From: Komarekiella atlantica HA4396-MV6
GTDB lineage: Bacteria > Cyanobacteriota > Cyanobacteriia > Cyanobacteriales > Nostocaceae
NCBI GenBank assembly: GCA_019359395.1
Contig: JAHHHK010000016.1
Coordinates: forward strand, 62,001 to 126,000
Reading direction: 5' to 3'
Length of the DNA: 64,000 bases
The translations under genes were made by a program, and so were the position numbers. Under the pieces are notes generated by a model. It worked only from the letters and a program-made list of their open reading frames with translations, was not told the origin of the DNA and ran no database searches. Every line of letters starts with the position of its first letter. The first letter of the stretch is position 1. Shown here one piece after another: positions 1-8,606 of the stretch.

Positions 1-1863
1 TATCGGCTCAAACGCTTTGATGAGCAATACCGTTGGGTTTTAGATATAGGCGTACCACGCTTCACTTTGGAGGATGATTTTCTTGGTTATATTGGCTTAT
101 GTATTGATATTACCGATCGTAAACAAGCAGAAGCAGAACAGGAAAAAATGCTAGTGCGATCGCAGCAATACGCCAGCCAATTGCATGGGTTGACTGAAGC
201 CGCATTAAAGATTAATTCAACACTCTCTATTGAAGAAGTCATCCGATTAATTACGGAGCAAGCGCGTGCCATTATCGGCGCACATCAATCAGTTACCAGT
301 ATGACGGTTGAGAATAGTTGGGCAAAGTCGATCAGTTCGATTTCACTTTCAGATAAGTATGCTGCATGGCGAGATTATCGTGAAAAGGCTGATGGCTCAG
401 GGATTTATGCTTGTGTCTGCCAGATGAATCATCCCATGCGGATGACTCAAGCCGAACTCGAACTTCATCCTAAGTGGCTGGGGTTTGGCAAAGAAGCCGA
501 AAAACATCCCCCGATGCGTGGGTGGTTGGCTGCACCACTAATTGGACGTGATGGTCGTAATATTGGATTAATTCAGTTATCTGATAAATACGAGGGTGAG
601 TTTACCGAAGAAGACGAAGCCATTATTGTACAGTTAGCCCAAATGGCATCGATCGCAATTGAAAACACCCGATTGTACGCAGCCTCACAGCAGGCGCGAA
701 CTCAAGCTGAAGAGGCGAACGGTATCAAAGATGAGTTTCTAGCTGTACTTTCTCACGAGTTGCGATCGCCACTCAACCCGATTTTGGGTTGGTCTAAGCT
801 ACTCCAAAGTCGTAAATTTGACGCTACAAAGACAGCAGCAGCCCTAGCAACAATTGAGCGAAATGCCAAGTTACAGGCGCAACTGATTGAAGACTTGCTA
901 GATGTCTCGCGCATTCTCCAGGGTAAACTGACGTTAAATGTTGGCAATGTAAACTTGGTATCAACTGTTTCGGCTGCACTGGAGACAGTACGTTTAGCGG
1001 CAGAAGCAAAAGCCATTAGTATGAAATTGTTGCTCGTTCCTGAAGATAATCAGATTCATCCCACATTCTTAGTAATGGGTGATTCTAACCGTTTGCAACA
1101 AGTTCTGTGGAATTTGCTTTCCAACGCCGTCAAGTTTACGTCCCCAGGTGGGCGAGTGGAAGTTAGGCTAGAGCATGTTGACTCTTGTGCTCAAATCCAA
1201 GTCATTGATACAGGTAAGGGAATTAACCCTGACTTTTTACCTTATGTATTTGATTACTTTCGCCAAGCAGATAGCGCTACTACCAGAAAATTTGGTGGAC
1301 TGGGATTAGGGCTAGCGATCGTCCAACAGATAGTAGAACTCCACGGTGGTACAGTCTTAGCAGCAAGTGCTGGCGAAGGGCAGGGAGCAATATTTACAGT
1401 TAATTTACCACTCTGGCACGCAAACGCGATTGCCAGCGAAAGCCAACAAGAGGATGAAGTAAACTCCAACTTGGGCAATCTTCAGGGATTTAGAATACTG
1501 GTTGTCGATGATGACACCGATTCGCGGGACTTTATCAGCTTCGTACTCTCAGAAGAAGGAGCAGAAGTGATCGCGGTGTCATCAGCGATGAAAGCATTGC
1601 AAGCCTTAGCAGAGTCTAAACCAGATGTTCTATTGAGTGATATTGGGATGCCGGACATGGACGGCTATATGCTGATTCGCCAACTTAGAACTTGGCTTCC
1701 AGAACAGGGGGGAAAAATACCAGCGATCGCTCTCACTGCCTATGCTGGAGAGTATAATCAACAACAGGCAATCTCCGCAGGTTTTCAGATGCACGTTACT
1801 AAACCAGCAGAACCTTCTGAGCTAGTTACAGCTGTTGTTAGACTTGCTGATAAAAAAGTTTAG
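1..1863 (+). CDS. Hybrid sensor histidine kinase/response regulator (5' partial)
   Basis: The reading frame is already open at base 1, where it encodes the end of a PAS/PAC domain (YRLKRFDEQYRW, then GYIGLCIDITDRK), so the true start lies upstream. A GAF domain follows (about bases 200-680), then a HisKA domain with SHELRSP (phospho-acceptor His codon 754-756). The HATPase domain has LLSNAVKFT and GLGLGLAIV, and a C-terminal receiver has VVDDD, phospho-acceptor Asp codon 1639-1641 and a KP near the end. All catalytic boxes look intact, so this should be a working hybrid kinase, probably cytoplasmic because no membrane segment is visible. The signal is unknown. It is followed by a 39-bp repeat pair and faces the convergent TolC gene. 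Confidence 0.93.
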   Translation, partial: YRLKRFDEQYRWVLDIGVPRFTLEDDFLGYIGLCIDITDRKQAEAEQEKMLVRSQQYASQLHGLTEAALKINSTLSIEEVIRLITEQARAIIGAHQSVTSMTVENSWAKSISSISLSDKYAAWRDYREKADGSGIYACVCQMNHPMRMTQAELELHPKWLGFGKEAEKHPPMRGWLAAPLIGRDGRNIGLIQLSDKYEGEFTEEDEAIIVQLAQMASIAIENTRLYAASQQARTQAEEANGIKDEFLAVLSHELRSPLNPILGWSKLLQSRKFDATKTAAALATIERNAKLQAQLIEDLLDVSRILQGKLTLNVGNVNLVSTVSAALETVRLAAEAKAISMKLLLVPEDNQIHPTFLVMGDSNRLQQVLWNLLSNAVKFTSPGGRVEVRLEHVDSCAQIQVIDTGKGINPDFLPYVFDYFRQADSATTRKFGGLGLGLAIVQQIVELHGGTVLAASAGEGQGAIFTVNLPLWHANAIASESQQEDEVNSNLGNLQGFRILVVDDDTDSRDFISFVLSEEGAEVIAVSSAMKALQALAESKPDVLLSDIGMPDMDGYMLIRQLRTWLPEQGGKIPAIALTAYAGEYNQQQAISAGFQMHVTKPAEPSELVTAVVRLADKKV

Positions 1864-1881
1864 TCATTTGTCATTGGTCAA

Positions 1882-1950
1882 GAGACGCGATTAATCGCAT
1901 CTGTACAAGAGTCAAGAGTAGAGACGCGATTAATCGCGTCTGTCATTTGT
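1882..1950. repeat. Two units of the 39-bp palindromic repeat
   Basis: GAGACGCGATTAATCGC starts at 1882 and again at 1921, exactly 39 bp apart, joined by CTGTACAAGAGTCAAGAGTA. The same unit with the same 39-bp period is found four times at 41915-42070, and its palindromic core occurs once at 8382-8409. It sits between two convergent genes and could also act as a bidirectional hairpin. Confidence 0.85.
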
Positions 1951-1963
1951 TAAAAGTCAAAGA

Positions 1964-3418
1964 TTAAGGTGAATTCCTAGAAGTAACGGAGCGTTGCAAA
2001 TTAGCGAGAGCGCGGTTGTAATTTAAAATAGCTGTGACTCGATTACCTTCTGCTCTTGTTAGGTCATTTTCAGCAGCAATCACCTCAGTTTGAGTACCTA
2101 CACCAGCTTGAAACCTCAGCCTAGCTAAATTCAGAGATTCTCTAGCTTGATTTAAAGCTACAGAAGAAGTCTGCACATTATCCCGGTTGGCTTGCAACTG
2201 AGAATAGAATTGTTCTACATCAAAGCGAATTTGGTCACGCTGGTTAGCAAATTGATTTTCAGCGATCGCAATATTAGCTCTCGATTGAGCCGCACTTGCT
2301 CTTGCTGCTCCTCCATCGAACAAATTTTGATTTGCTTGAACTCCCACTGAATAGCCATCAGTAACGCCGACACCATCGTCAAAACGATCTAGCAGGCTGT
2401 AACTACTAGCCAAACTAATTTGCGGCCCCAGAGATGAAAGTGCTTGTCGTCGCTGTTGCTCGCTAATATTACGTTGTGCCAAAAACTGTTGTAGTTCTGG
2501 ACGGTTTTGAAAAGCTTGGATGATAGTTTGTTCTACTGTTGGTTGCCAAAGACCTGCTAATTGTACGGGGTCTGCTGCACTGATATTCACTGACTGCGCC
2601 AAACTTAACCGAGTTGCTAACCGACGACGGGCAATTTCTTGCTCCGAGAGAGAATTAGTTAGAGTTTGTTGGGCATTTGCTAAATTTACTTGAGCTTGTA
2701 GCACATCAAATCGCGTACCCACTCCAGCCTGTTCTCTAGCTTGAGTATCCCGTAAACTAGCTTGGGCATTTTCCACAGCAGACCCATTAATTCGTACTTG
2801 TTCATCTGCTTGTTGCAAATCGTAATATTCAGTTGTGACATTCAGCCGAATTTCCAAAGACCTGTTCTCAACATCTAACTCATTTACCCGTAGCTGTTCT
2901 TCAGCTGCTCGGATTCTAGCTTGCCGACTACCAGAGGTATAGAGGTCATAATTCAGTTGTGCTGAACCATTGAAAGATGTACTGGATGAAGATGAATTGC
3001 TACCAGCAGGTGGACTTGTAATCAGATTATTACCACTGTTGGTAACACTACTATTAACACCAAGAGTGGGAAACAAAGCAGCTTGAGACTCACGTAGCGC
3101 CGAGCGACTGCGTTCCAATTCTAATAAGGCTACCTGTAGCTCTCGATTGTTGCGTCGTGCTAGTTCCAAAGCTTGCGCTAGACTAATTGGCACAGTTGCC
3201 TGAATTCTTACTTCGTCTGACTTAGTGGGAAACTGTAGAAGATTAGGGTTAGGGTTGAGGGAATTGGGAACTTGTACAGAACCAGTACCCGTGACGCTTG
3301 GGGATTTCTGAGTTTGTGGGGGAGTTGTTGCATCTGCACTTCTAGCTAAAGTTGGGATGAGAAAAGCGAACGCCACGGTAATCCAGGTAGAATGCACAAA
3401 GAATAAGATAAAATTCAT
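1964..3418 (-). CDS. TolC-family outer membrane efflux protein
   Basis: The 484-residue product starts with a hydrophobic signal segment (FILFFVHSTWITVAFAFL), followed by a Ser/Thr/Pro-rich linker and two long alpha-helical OEP repeats. The helices are rich in Ala, Gln, Asn and Arg and carry NRELQVALLELERSR in the first and NRPELQQFLAQRNI in the second half, which is typical of TolC channel subunits. It should form the outer membrane exit duct of the tripartite exporter encoded directly upstream on the same strand (adaptor, permease, ATPase), being the last gene of that cluster. The substrate cannot be told from sequence. HgdD, the TolC used with DevBCA for heterocyst glycolipids, belongs to the same family, but nothing here proves that role. 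Confidence 0.9.
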   Translation of the reverse strand: MNFILFFVHSTWITVAFAFLIPTLARSADATTPPQTQKSPSVTGTGSVQVPNSLNPNPNLLQFPTKSDEVRIQATVPISLAQALELARRNNRELQVALLELERSRSALRESQAALFPTLGVNSSVTNSGNNLITSPPAGSNSSSSSTSFNGSAQLNYDLYTSGSRQARIRAAEEQLRVNELDVENRSLEIRLNVTTEYYDLQQADEQVRINGSAVENAQASLRDTQAREQAGVGTRFDVLQAQVNLANAQQTLTNSLSEQEIARRRLATRLSLAQSVNISAADPVQLAGLWQPTVEQTIIQAFQNRPELQQFLAQRNISEQQRRQALSSLGPQISLASSYSLLDRFDDGVGVTDGYSVGVQANQNLFDGGAARASAAQSRANIAIAENQFANQRDQIRFDVEQFYSQLQANRDNVQTSSVALNQARESLNLARLRFQAGVGTQTEVIAAENDLTRAEGNRVTAILNYNRALANLQRSVTSRNSP

Positions 3419-3501
3419 ATCTTCTGATGCGGTAATTATATTGTTCTCTACAACTTTGAGGATGCGATCAAAAATTACCCCTCTGATTTTAATTTACAGA
3501 A

Positions 3502-4173
3502 TCAGTTGACAATCATACCATCTTGGACTCGAATAATTCTTTTAGTTTGGGCTGCGATATCTGGTTCATGAGTAACAATCACAATCGTGATGCCTTGCTG
3601 ATTAAGTTCCGTCAGTAAACTCATCACCTCATGAGAAGTCTCAGTGTCTAAAGCTCCCGTTGGCTCATCTGCCAAGACTAATGCAGGTCGGTTAACCAAA
3701 GCGCGAGCAATAGCTACCCGTTGTTGTTGTCCGCCAGAGAGTTGACTAGGACGGTTGGAAATTCGTTCCCCTAAACCCACTCGTTCCAAAGCTTCCAATG
3801 CCCTTTCACGGCGTTTTGGCTTTGGTAAATTGGCGTAAACCATCGGTAACATAACATTTTCCAGCGCTGTTGCCCGCGCCAGCAAGTTAAATTGTTGGAA
3901 AACAAAACCTATTCTTTGGTTACGAATATACGCCAATTCATCATCATCGAAAGTAGTTAGGTTTCTGCCTTCAAAAATATAGTGTCCAGTAGTGGGACGA
4001 TCCAGACATCCCACAATATTCATGAGCGTAGATTTACCCGAACCTGACGCACCCATAATAGAAACATATTCCCCCTCCTCAATAGAGAGTTCAATTCCCT
4101 TGAGTATTGGAACAGTGACTTCTCCTAAATAGTAGGTTTTAGTAATAGATTCCAGCCAAATCATTGTTGCCAT
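3502..4173 (-). CDS. ABC transporter ATP-binding protein (MacB/LolD/DevA type)
   Basis: This 223-residue ATPase has Walker [10 protein letters not shown] near residue 40, a Q-loop in FVFQQFNLL, the signature [15 protein letters not shown], and Walker [13 protein letters not shown] followed by the switch His in VIVTHEPD. The length and motifs match the stand-alone nucleotide-binding subunit of MacB/LolD-like exporters, which do mechanical work on a periplasmic complex rather than forming a classical transport path. A second ATG lies three codons in (MIWLES) and could be the real start. It lies between the permease gene (upstream) and tolC (downstream) on the same strand, so the three probably act together. 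Confidence 0.93.
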   Translation of the reverse strand: MATMIWLESITKTYYLGEVTVPILKGIELSIEEGEYVSIMGASGSGKSTLMNIVGCLDRPTTGHYIFEGRNLTTFDDDELAYIRNQRIGFVFQQFNLLARATALENVMLPMVYANLPKPKRRERALEALERVGLGERISNRPSQLSGGQQQRVAIARALVNRPALVLADEPTGALDTETSHEVMSLLTELNQQGITIVIVTHEPDIAAQTKRIIRVQDGMIVN

Positions 4174-4266
4174 AGTTGAGTCCTAAGTGCTGTCTCTTGC
4201 ATAAAGTCAGATTATTAACTCCAAATAAATAAATTGGCGTTGTTGATTGAGACTATAAATTTGTAT

Positions 4267-4307
4267 CACGCAGAGGCGCAGCGAAAAGTTTCCTGCGCCT
4301 CTGCGTG
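4267..4307. repeat. 15-bp perfect inverted repeat (hairpin) between permease and ATPase genes
   Basis: CACGCAGAGGCGCAG at 4267-4281 is repeated perfectly inverted at 4293-4307 around an 11-nt loop. It lies in the intergenic part of the efflux operon mRNA and has no T-run on the minus strand. It is therefore more likely a REP-type element or RNA-stability hairpin than a terminator. Confidence 0.8.
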
Positions 4308-4332
4308 AACCTTAAAATTCTTAATGCTAAGC

Positions 4333-5604
4333 TTAATCACTTCGTAAAGCAGTAATTGGATCTAATTTAGCGGCGTTTCGTGCTGGAATGACACCAGCAA
4401 TTAAGCCAACAGTCAACGAGAGTCCAAACCCGACAATGACTGACCAAAAAGAAATGACAAACGGAAATTTGAAAATAGTTGCAGCAGCAAAAGCAATTAA
4501 AATGCCACTTCCCATACCAATGCCTCCGCCAGCAATTGAAATCACGATCGCCTCAGCTAAAAATTGATTAAGTATTGCTGAATTGGTTGCTCCTACTGCT
4601 TTGCGAATCCCGATTTCTCGCGTTCGTTCCACAACGGAAACCAGCATGATATTGGCAATACCAATGCCGCCGACGACTAGAGAGATACCAGCGATCGCTA
4701 CTACCATAACTGTAAATAAACCCACAACATTAGTGAAGGTGCTAACAATATCTGCTTGATTAGTCAGGCGGAAATCATCAGCTTGTGGTGGATAAATGTT
4801 GTGACGCAGACGTAAGAGATTGGTGACTTGAAACTGAGCAGCTTCTAACTGTTCTTGATTGGCACTTTTGACTAAAATGCCGGTTACAGAAACGCCCACC
4901 AGCGCATTGTTACCAACCAGTCTCTTCGACATACTAGTCAAAGGAATGAAAATCTGGTCATCCCGATCCATCGGGCCTTGAGAACCTTTAGGTTCCATCA
5001 CCCCAATCACTTCGTAAGCCTCTCCCTGAATCCGAATTTTCTCGCCGATGACATTACCACCTTGTCCAAAGAGTGTGTTTTGAACTGTAGGGCCAAGAAT
5101 GGCAAATTGTGCGGCAGTATCTAGTTCTTCCTGAGTAAAAAATCTTCCTTGTTGGGGGTGTGTATTTCTCACTTCTGGGTAATTCAAATCTGTGCCATAA
5201 ATAGTTGTTGACGTGTTTTGTCCTGCATAAACAACTTGGGCGCTGCGTTGGAGATAAGCAGAAACCAGCTGAGCAGATGGCGCTTGTGTGGCGATCGCTT
5301 TAGCATCCTCCCAAGTTAAGGTACTGCTAGAACCTATCCCTTGACGGACATTTCCACTTCTGGCCGCACCAGCCAAGATTTGCAACACATCCGTACCCAA
5401 AGCTTGTATTTGTTGCTCAACTCCCTTTTGCACACCCTGACCGACAGAGGTAATGGCAATAACCGAGGAAATCCCAATAATCACACCCAGCATGGTTAGT
5501 CCTGTACGTAATTTGTTACTCCATAAAGTCTCTGCTGCCATTGTCAATATTTCCAGCAACGGCACTGTGCGGGTATTTTTTACTTTGTAAAAGCCCTTAA
5601 ACAT
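4333..5604 (-). CDS. MacB/FtsX-type ABC transporter permease (DevC-like)
   Basis: The 423-residue protein has one N-terminal transmembrane helix around residues 30-52 (TGLTMLGVIIGISSVIAI). A large periplasmic MacB_PCD domain follows, and then three C-terminal FtsX-family helices with the conserved IMLVSVVERTREIGIRKAVGA stretch between them. This is the MacB fold without a fused ATPase, as in DevC. It should couple the separate ATPase (next gene) to the periplasmic adaptor (previous gene). The approximately 250-bp gap to the adaptor gene holds a MITE-like insertion, so the operon may be partly uncoupled at that point. Confidence 0.92.
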   Translation of the reverse strand: MFKGFYKVKNTRTVPLLEILTMAAETLWSNKLRTGLTMLGVIIGISSVIAITSVGQGVQKGVEQQIQALGTDVLQILAGAARSGNVRQGIGSSSTLTWEDAKAIATQAPSAQLVSAYLQRSAQVVYAGQNTSTTIYGTDLNYPEVRNTHPQQGRFFTQEELDTAAQFAILGPTVQNTLFGQGGNVIGEKIRIQGEAYEVIGVMEPKGSQGPMDRDDQIFIPLTSMSKRLVGNNALVGVSVTGILVKSANQEQLEAAQFQVTNLLRLRHNIYPPQADDFRLTNQADIVSTFTNVVGLFTVMVVAIAGISLVVGGIGIANIMLVSVVERTREIGIRKAVGATNSAILNQFLAEAIVISIAGGGIGMGSGILIAFAAATIFKFPFVISFWSVIVGFGLSLTVGLIAGVIPARNAAKLDPITALRSD

Positions 5605-5651
5605 ATTGTTGTATTAAAAAAATAACTTTAATGTAATTTTTCAAGAGTCAA

Positions 5652-5820
5652 GAGTGAGTATTAGCCCTTTCCAAGGTGGGTAAAAAGCCCAAAAAAATTT
5701 ACCGAATTTTGGACTTTTTACCTTCGTGTCTTAGTGGTTAAAAAATTGATTTTTGAACCACCAAGGCACTAAGACACCAAGAAAAATACATTACACCTTG
5801 AAAGGGCTGGAGTGAGTATT
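5652..5820. mobile_element. MITE-like element with 11-bp flanking direct repeat and a three-way-junction fold
   Basis: GAGTGAGTATT at 5652-5662 is repeated at 5810-5820. Between them lies a segment of about 147 bp with imperfect terminal inverted repeats (AGCCCTTTCCAAGGTG at 5663-5678 against CACCTTGAAAGGGCT at 5794-5808, with one bulged base). Inside are two further hairpins: 5679-5694 with 5707-5722 (GGTAAAAAGCCCAAAA against TTTTGGACTTTTTACC), and 5722-5736 with 5767-5781. No open frame is visible. The arrangement looks like a non-autonomous insertion flanked by a target duplication, sitting between the adaptor and permease genes. Confidence 0.6.
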
Positions 5821-5854
5821 TATTCCCCTTGTCCTACCTAGTCCCCAGACGCTT

Positions 5855-7417
5855 TTACGGAGAACCACCGCGTTGAGAACGACCACCGCCTGATGAACGG
5901 CCACCTCCTCCTAAACCAGGAAAAACCCCTCCTCGTGGTGTTGATTGTGGTCGTGACCCTGGTGGAAAGCTGAGCAAGACTCTTTCGTTTCCTTGTAATC
6001 CAGATTTAACTTCAGTAAAGTTATTCGCGGTAACGCCAGTTTCAATGCGAGTGAACACAGGTCTGTTATTCTGTCCTGCCACAAATACACCTGTGGCATT
6101 TTCTTGGCGCACCACTGAGGCTGTTGGCACCACTAGGACATTTTCCGATTGACCAACTTGAAAATCTGCTGCCACATTCATTCCAGACCGTAATATTCTT
6201 TGCGGGTCTGAGAGTGATACTCTAATTTCAAAACTGGTAACGTTTTGCTCTACTACAGATTGAGCAGCGATTTGGCTAACTTTACCTTCAAAGGTTTTTC
6301 CTGGATAAGCATCCGCTTTAATCTTGACTTTTTGACCAAGGCTAATTTTAGAAATATTTGTTTCGGCTAAGTTGGCTACAACTTCATTTGTCGAAGCTAG
6401 AGACAAGATTGAAGAAGAAGTGGCAGAAGATACGTCACTACTAGCAGTTGTGGGAGTTACGAAAGCACCTGGATCAGCATACTTCTTTGTCACTACACCA
6501 TCAAAGGGTGCGCGAATAATTGTGTCATTGATTTGGGATTGGATATTTTGCAGTGAGCCGCGAGCAGAAGTTACCTGAGCACGCGCAGCATCAATATCTT
6601 CTTGGCGCGTTCCGGCTTTTAGGAGTGCCAAAGCTTGCTGTCTCTGGTTCATTACAGCTCGTGCTTGCTCAATATCTTCTGGACGTGACCCAGCTTTTTG
6701 TAATGCCAGTGCTTGCTGTGCTTCATTTACCTGAGCTTGAGCACTATCACGATCTGCACGGGTTTGATTAAGAGTCTGAAGGGAAATTCCTCCGGCATTA
6801 TAAAGTTGCTGATTGCGACGGAAATCATCTTCCGTTTTACGAAGGGCAGCTTGAGCGCTTTGTAAGCGAGCCTGTGCTTGGGCAATATCTTGAGAGCGAT
6901 TACCTGCTTGTACCTTTTGCAGATTTGCCTGGGCTTCATCCAGTTGTGCTTGTGATTGGCCAATATCTTGAGGGCGATTGCCTGCTCGTGCTTTTTGCAG
7001 ATTCGCTTGGGCTTGTGCCAATTGACCTTGAGCAGAGGTGAGTTGTCCGCGCAGATTGGAATCATCCATGTAAGCAACAATCTGTCCTTGTTTGACGGTA
7101 TCCCCTTCCTTTACTAACAGTGTTTTCAGGATGCCTGAATTTTTCGGGCTGAGGTTAATTGACCGCTCAGGCTTTACTGTTCCGTTTGCTGAAACTGTGA
7201 TTGTTAAGCTCTGCCTTTCTACAGGCTGTGTTAGTACCCGGCGTCTGGCTTCTTGGCGGGGAAGGATGGCTATCTGGTAATAAACTGCGTAGCCAATTCC
7301 ACCCAAAAGGCAAAGAGCAAGTAGCCAAGATAGCCAATGATTCTTTTTGCCTTTTTTTACTTCTGGAATCAAAGACGATGAATCTACAGGAGGTGATGTA
7401 TCAATTTTCATATCCAT
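5855..7417 (-). CDS. HlyD/MacA-family periplasmic adaptor subunit
   Basis: The 520-residue protein has a short cytoplasmic N-terminus and a membrane anchor (WLSWLLALCLLGGIGYAVYY, about residues 28-47). A lipoyl-type half (GILKTLLVKEGDTVKQGQIVAYMD) follows, then an unusually long coiled-coil hairpin made of imperfect repeats such as AQANLQKARAGNRPQDI and QQALALQKAGSRPEDI. The second lipoyl half (IIRAPFDGVVTKKYADPGAFV), beta-barrel and membrane-proximal domains come next. The C-terminus is a Gly/Ser/Arg tail (GGVFPGLGGGGRSSGGG). It is the first gene of the efflux cluster and should bridge the permease to TolC. Regulation is not visible apart from the upstream gap. Confidence 0.93.
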   Translation of the reverse strand: MDMKIDTSPPVDSSSLIPEVKKGKKNHWLSWLLALCLLGGIGYAVYYQIAILPRQEARRRVLTQPVERQSLTITVSANGTVKPERSINLSPKNSGILKTLLVKEGDTVKQGQIVAYMDDSNLRGQLTSAQGQLAQAQANLQKARAGNRPQDIGQSQAQLDEAQANLQKVQAGNRSQDIAQAQARLQSAQAALRKTEDDFRRNQQLYNAGGISLQTLNQTRADRDSAQAQVNEAQQALALQKAGSRPEDIEQARAVMNQRQQALALLKAGTRQEDIDAARAQVTSARGSLQNIQSQINDTIIRAPFDGVVTKKYADPGAFVTPTTASSDVSSATSSSILSLASTNEVVANLAETNISKISLGQKVKIKADAYPGKTFEGKVSQIAAQSVVEQNVTSFEIRVSLSDPQRILRSGMNVAADFQVGQSENVLVVPTASVVRQENATGVFVAGQNNRPVFTRIETGVTANNFTEVKSGLQGNERVLLSFPPGSRPQSTPRGGVFPGLGGGGRSSGGGRSQRGGSP

Positions 7418-7522
7418 GTTTTTATTTTTAGTCTAGAAGGAACGGCTACCAAGTTCGTTCATAACAGCTAGAACTATAAACTGGTAGCCTTATACTTGTT
7501 ATTTTCTTCAGTTTTTAATGTT

Positions 7523-7948
7523 TTAAAGGTTTATTTGGACTACTACTCCATTGGGTAGTCGAAAATGACCATCACGCACTCTAGCTAATCTCCTTGCAGG
7601 AACAACTTCTTGAGTTGGAAGAAGAATATCCCCATTAGGAAGTCTGTAGTAACCTTGATTACGCAGTCTGACTATCCTCCTTGCAGGAACGATTTGCCCA
7701 TTGGGATATCTGATGTCACCATTCCGCAGTCTAACTGTTCTTGATCTGAGTTCATTGTTGCGGTTCCAATCACGTCTGTTTATAGGAGTTCGATTCCTAT
7801 AGTTGCGTCTGCCGTCGCGATCCCAATTTTGATCGCGTTCACCAACTACGTAGACTTTTGTCTGGGCATTTGCAGGCATAGACAAGATAGTTGAAACAAT
7901 GATTAAGGCAGCAGCTAAAACTAAGGATGCACGGTTTCGTTTCAACAT
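7523..7948 (-). CDS. Small secreted basic protein with three internal repeats
   Basis: The 141-residue product has a clear signal peptide (SLVLAAALIIVSTILSMPANA, cleavage before QTK). An Asp/Asn/Arg-rich spacer follows, then about three imperfect repeats of roughly 25 residues built on VRLRNGDIRYPNGQIVPARR, LRNQGYYRLPNGDILLPTQ and VRDGHFRLPNGVVVQI. No family is recognised. The repeat rhythm (short beta strands separated by NG turns) suggests a small beta-rich extracytoplasmic protein. It is preceded by direct repeats at 8076-8124 that may be regulatory. Confidence 0.7.
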   Translation of the reverse strand: MLKRNRASLVLAAALIIVSTILSMPANAQTKVYVVGERDQNWDRDGRRNYRNRTPINRRDWNRNNELRSRTVRLRNGDIRYPNGQIVPARRIVRLRNQGYYRLPNGDILLPTQEVVPARRLARVRDGHFRLPNGVVVQINL

Positions 7949-8075
7949 AGAATTGACTCCTTATTTGCACTAAAGTTTTATTTTGCTGAGGTTTTGATTA
8001 AGTAATCTTCCTATTTAATAAAGCCCTCGTATAAATTCATACAATATATTATCTGTTAAAAAGTCAAAACCTATG

Positions 8076-8124
8076 TATGACCAAAGTCACTAGTACTTCC
8101 CAACTCATATATGACCAAAGTCAC
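8076..8124. promoter_or_regulatory. Pair of direct repeats upstream of the small secreted protein gene
   Basis: TATGACCAAAGTCAC occurs at 8076-8090 and again at 8110-8124, a 34-bp period, which is about three helical turns. The repeats lie 128-176 bp upstream of the minus-strand start at 7948. Equal facing with near-integral helical spacing is typical of a regulator operator, but no known consensus was matched. Confidence 0.35.
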
Positions 8125-8381
8125 CAATTTTTCTCAAGCGATAGTCACAGACTAATTTACGTTGTGTTTCACAATCTTTTATTAACTTGATAATGATTAG
8201 TTAATGCGATCGCTCTGCTCAGTTTTATAAACCAAAAAATCAAAATTTAGCTAAAGCATATTGCCAAAATAATTCAGCCAAATCTATCTAAAAATAGGTT
8301 TTAGAAATATTAATCGGGTATTCCAACGAAGATGCTATGTATAGCTTGCTTCCCCGTAAAAGTACAAAACACATCACTCCT

Positions 8382-8409
8382 GTAGAGACGCGATTAATCG
8401 CGTCTCTAC
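8382..8409. repeat. Palindromic core of the 39-bp repeat family (single copy)
   Basis: GTAGAGACGCGATTAATCGCGTCTCTAC-type palindrome, with the 20-base core AGACGCGATTAATCGCGTCT being a perfect inverted repeat. The same core appears at 1882-1950 and 41915-42070. Confidence 0.85.
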
Positions 8410-8410
8410 T

Positions 8411-8440
8411 CAGCACGGGCTAAACCTTAGCTATCCGCTC
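8411..8440. repeat. Dispersed repeat, copy 1 (pair with 20481-20510)
   Basis: CAGCACGGGCTAAACC followed by TTAGCTATCCGC matches 20481-20510 (CAGCACGGGGTAAACC, then ATAGCTATCCGC) with only a few differences. Both copies are intergenic. Confidence 0.7.
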
Positions 8441-8606
8441 TAAGCGCAGCCATGCCCGCAGGGCTTTACATCACTCAGCACTCAGCAAGCCAGTCTCAAA
8501 ATGGTGGGCTTTTGCTCCAGAAGTTATAAAATTTTGATGCCGTCAACAGCGGAGATCGTTTAAGCTAACTGAAAGATTCTTTGATTTGTGGCTAAGAGGC
8601 GGTAGT

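Larger units (their letters stand above)
7949..8606. other. Gene-free divergent intergenic region
   Basis: There is no supported gene. It holds the direct repeats at 8076-8124, a palindromic repeat at 8382-8409 and a dispersed repeat at 8411-8440. It must contain the divergent promoters of the secreted-protein gene (minus) and the TPR gene (plus). Confidence 0.7.

Noticed and set aside
1964-7417. Assignment as the heterocyst devBCA-hgdD locus
   Set aside because: The architecture matches, but several paralogous MacAB-type exporters exist in such genomes and nothing specific to DevBCA was seen.
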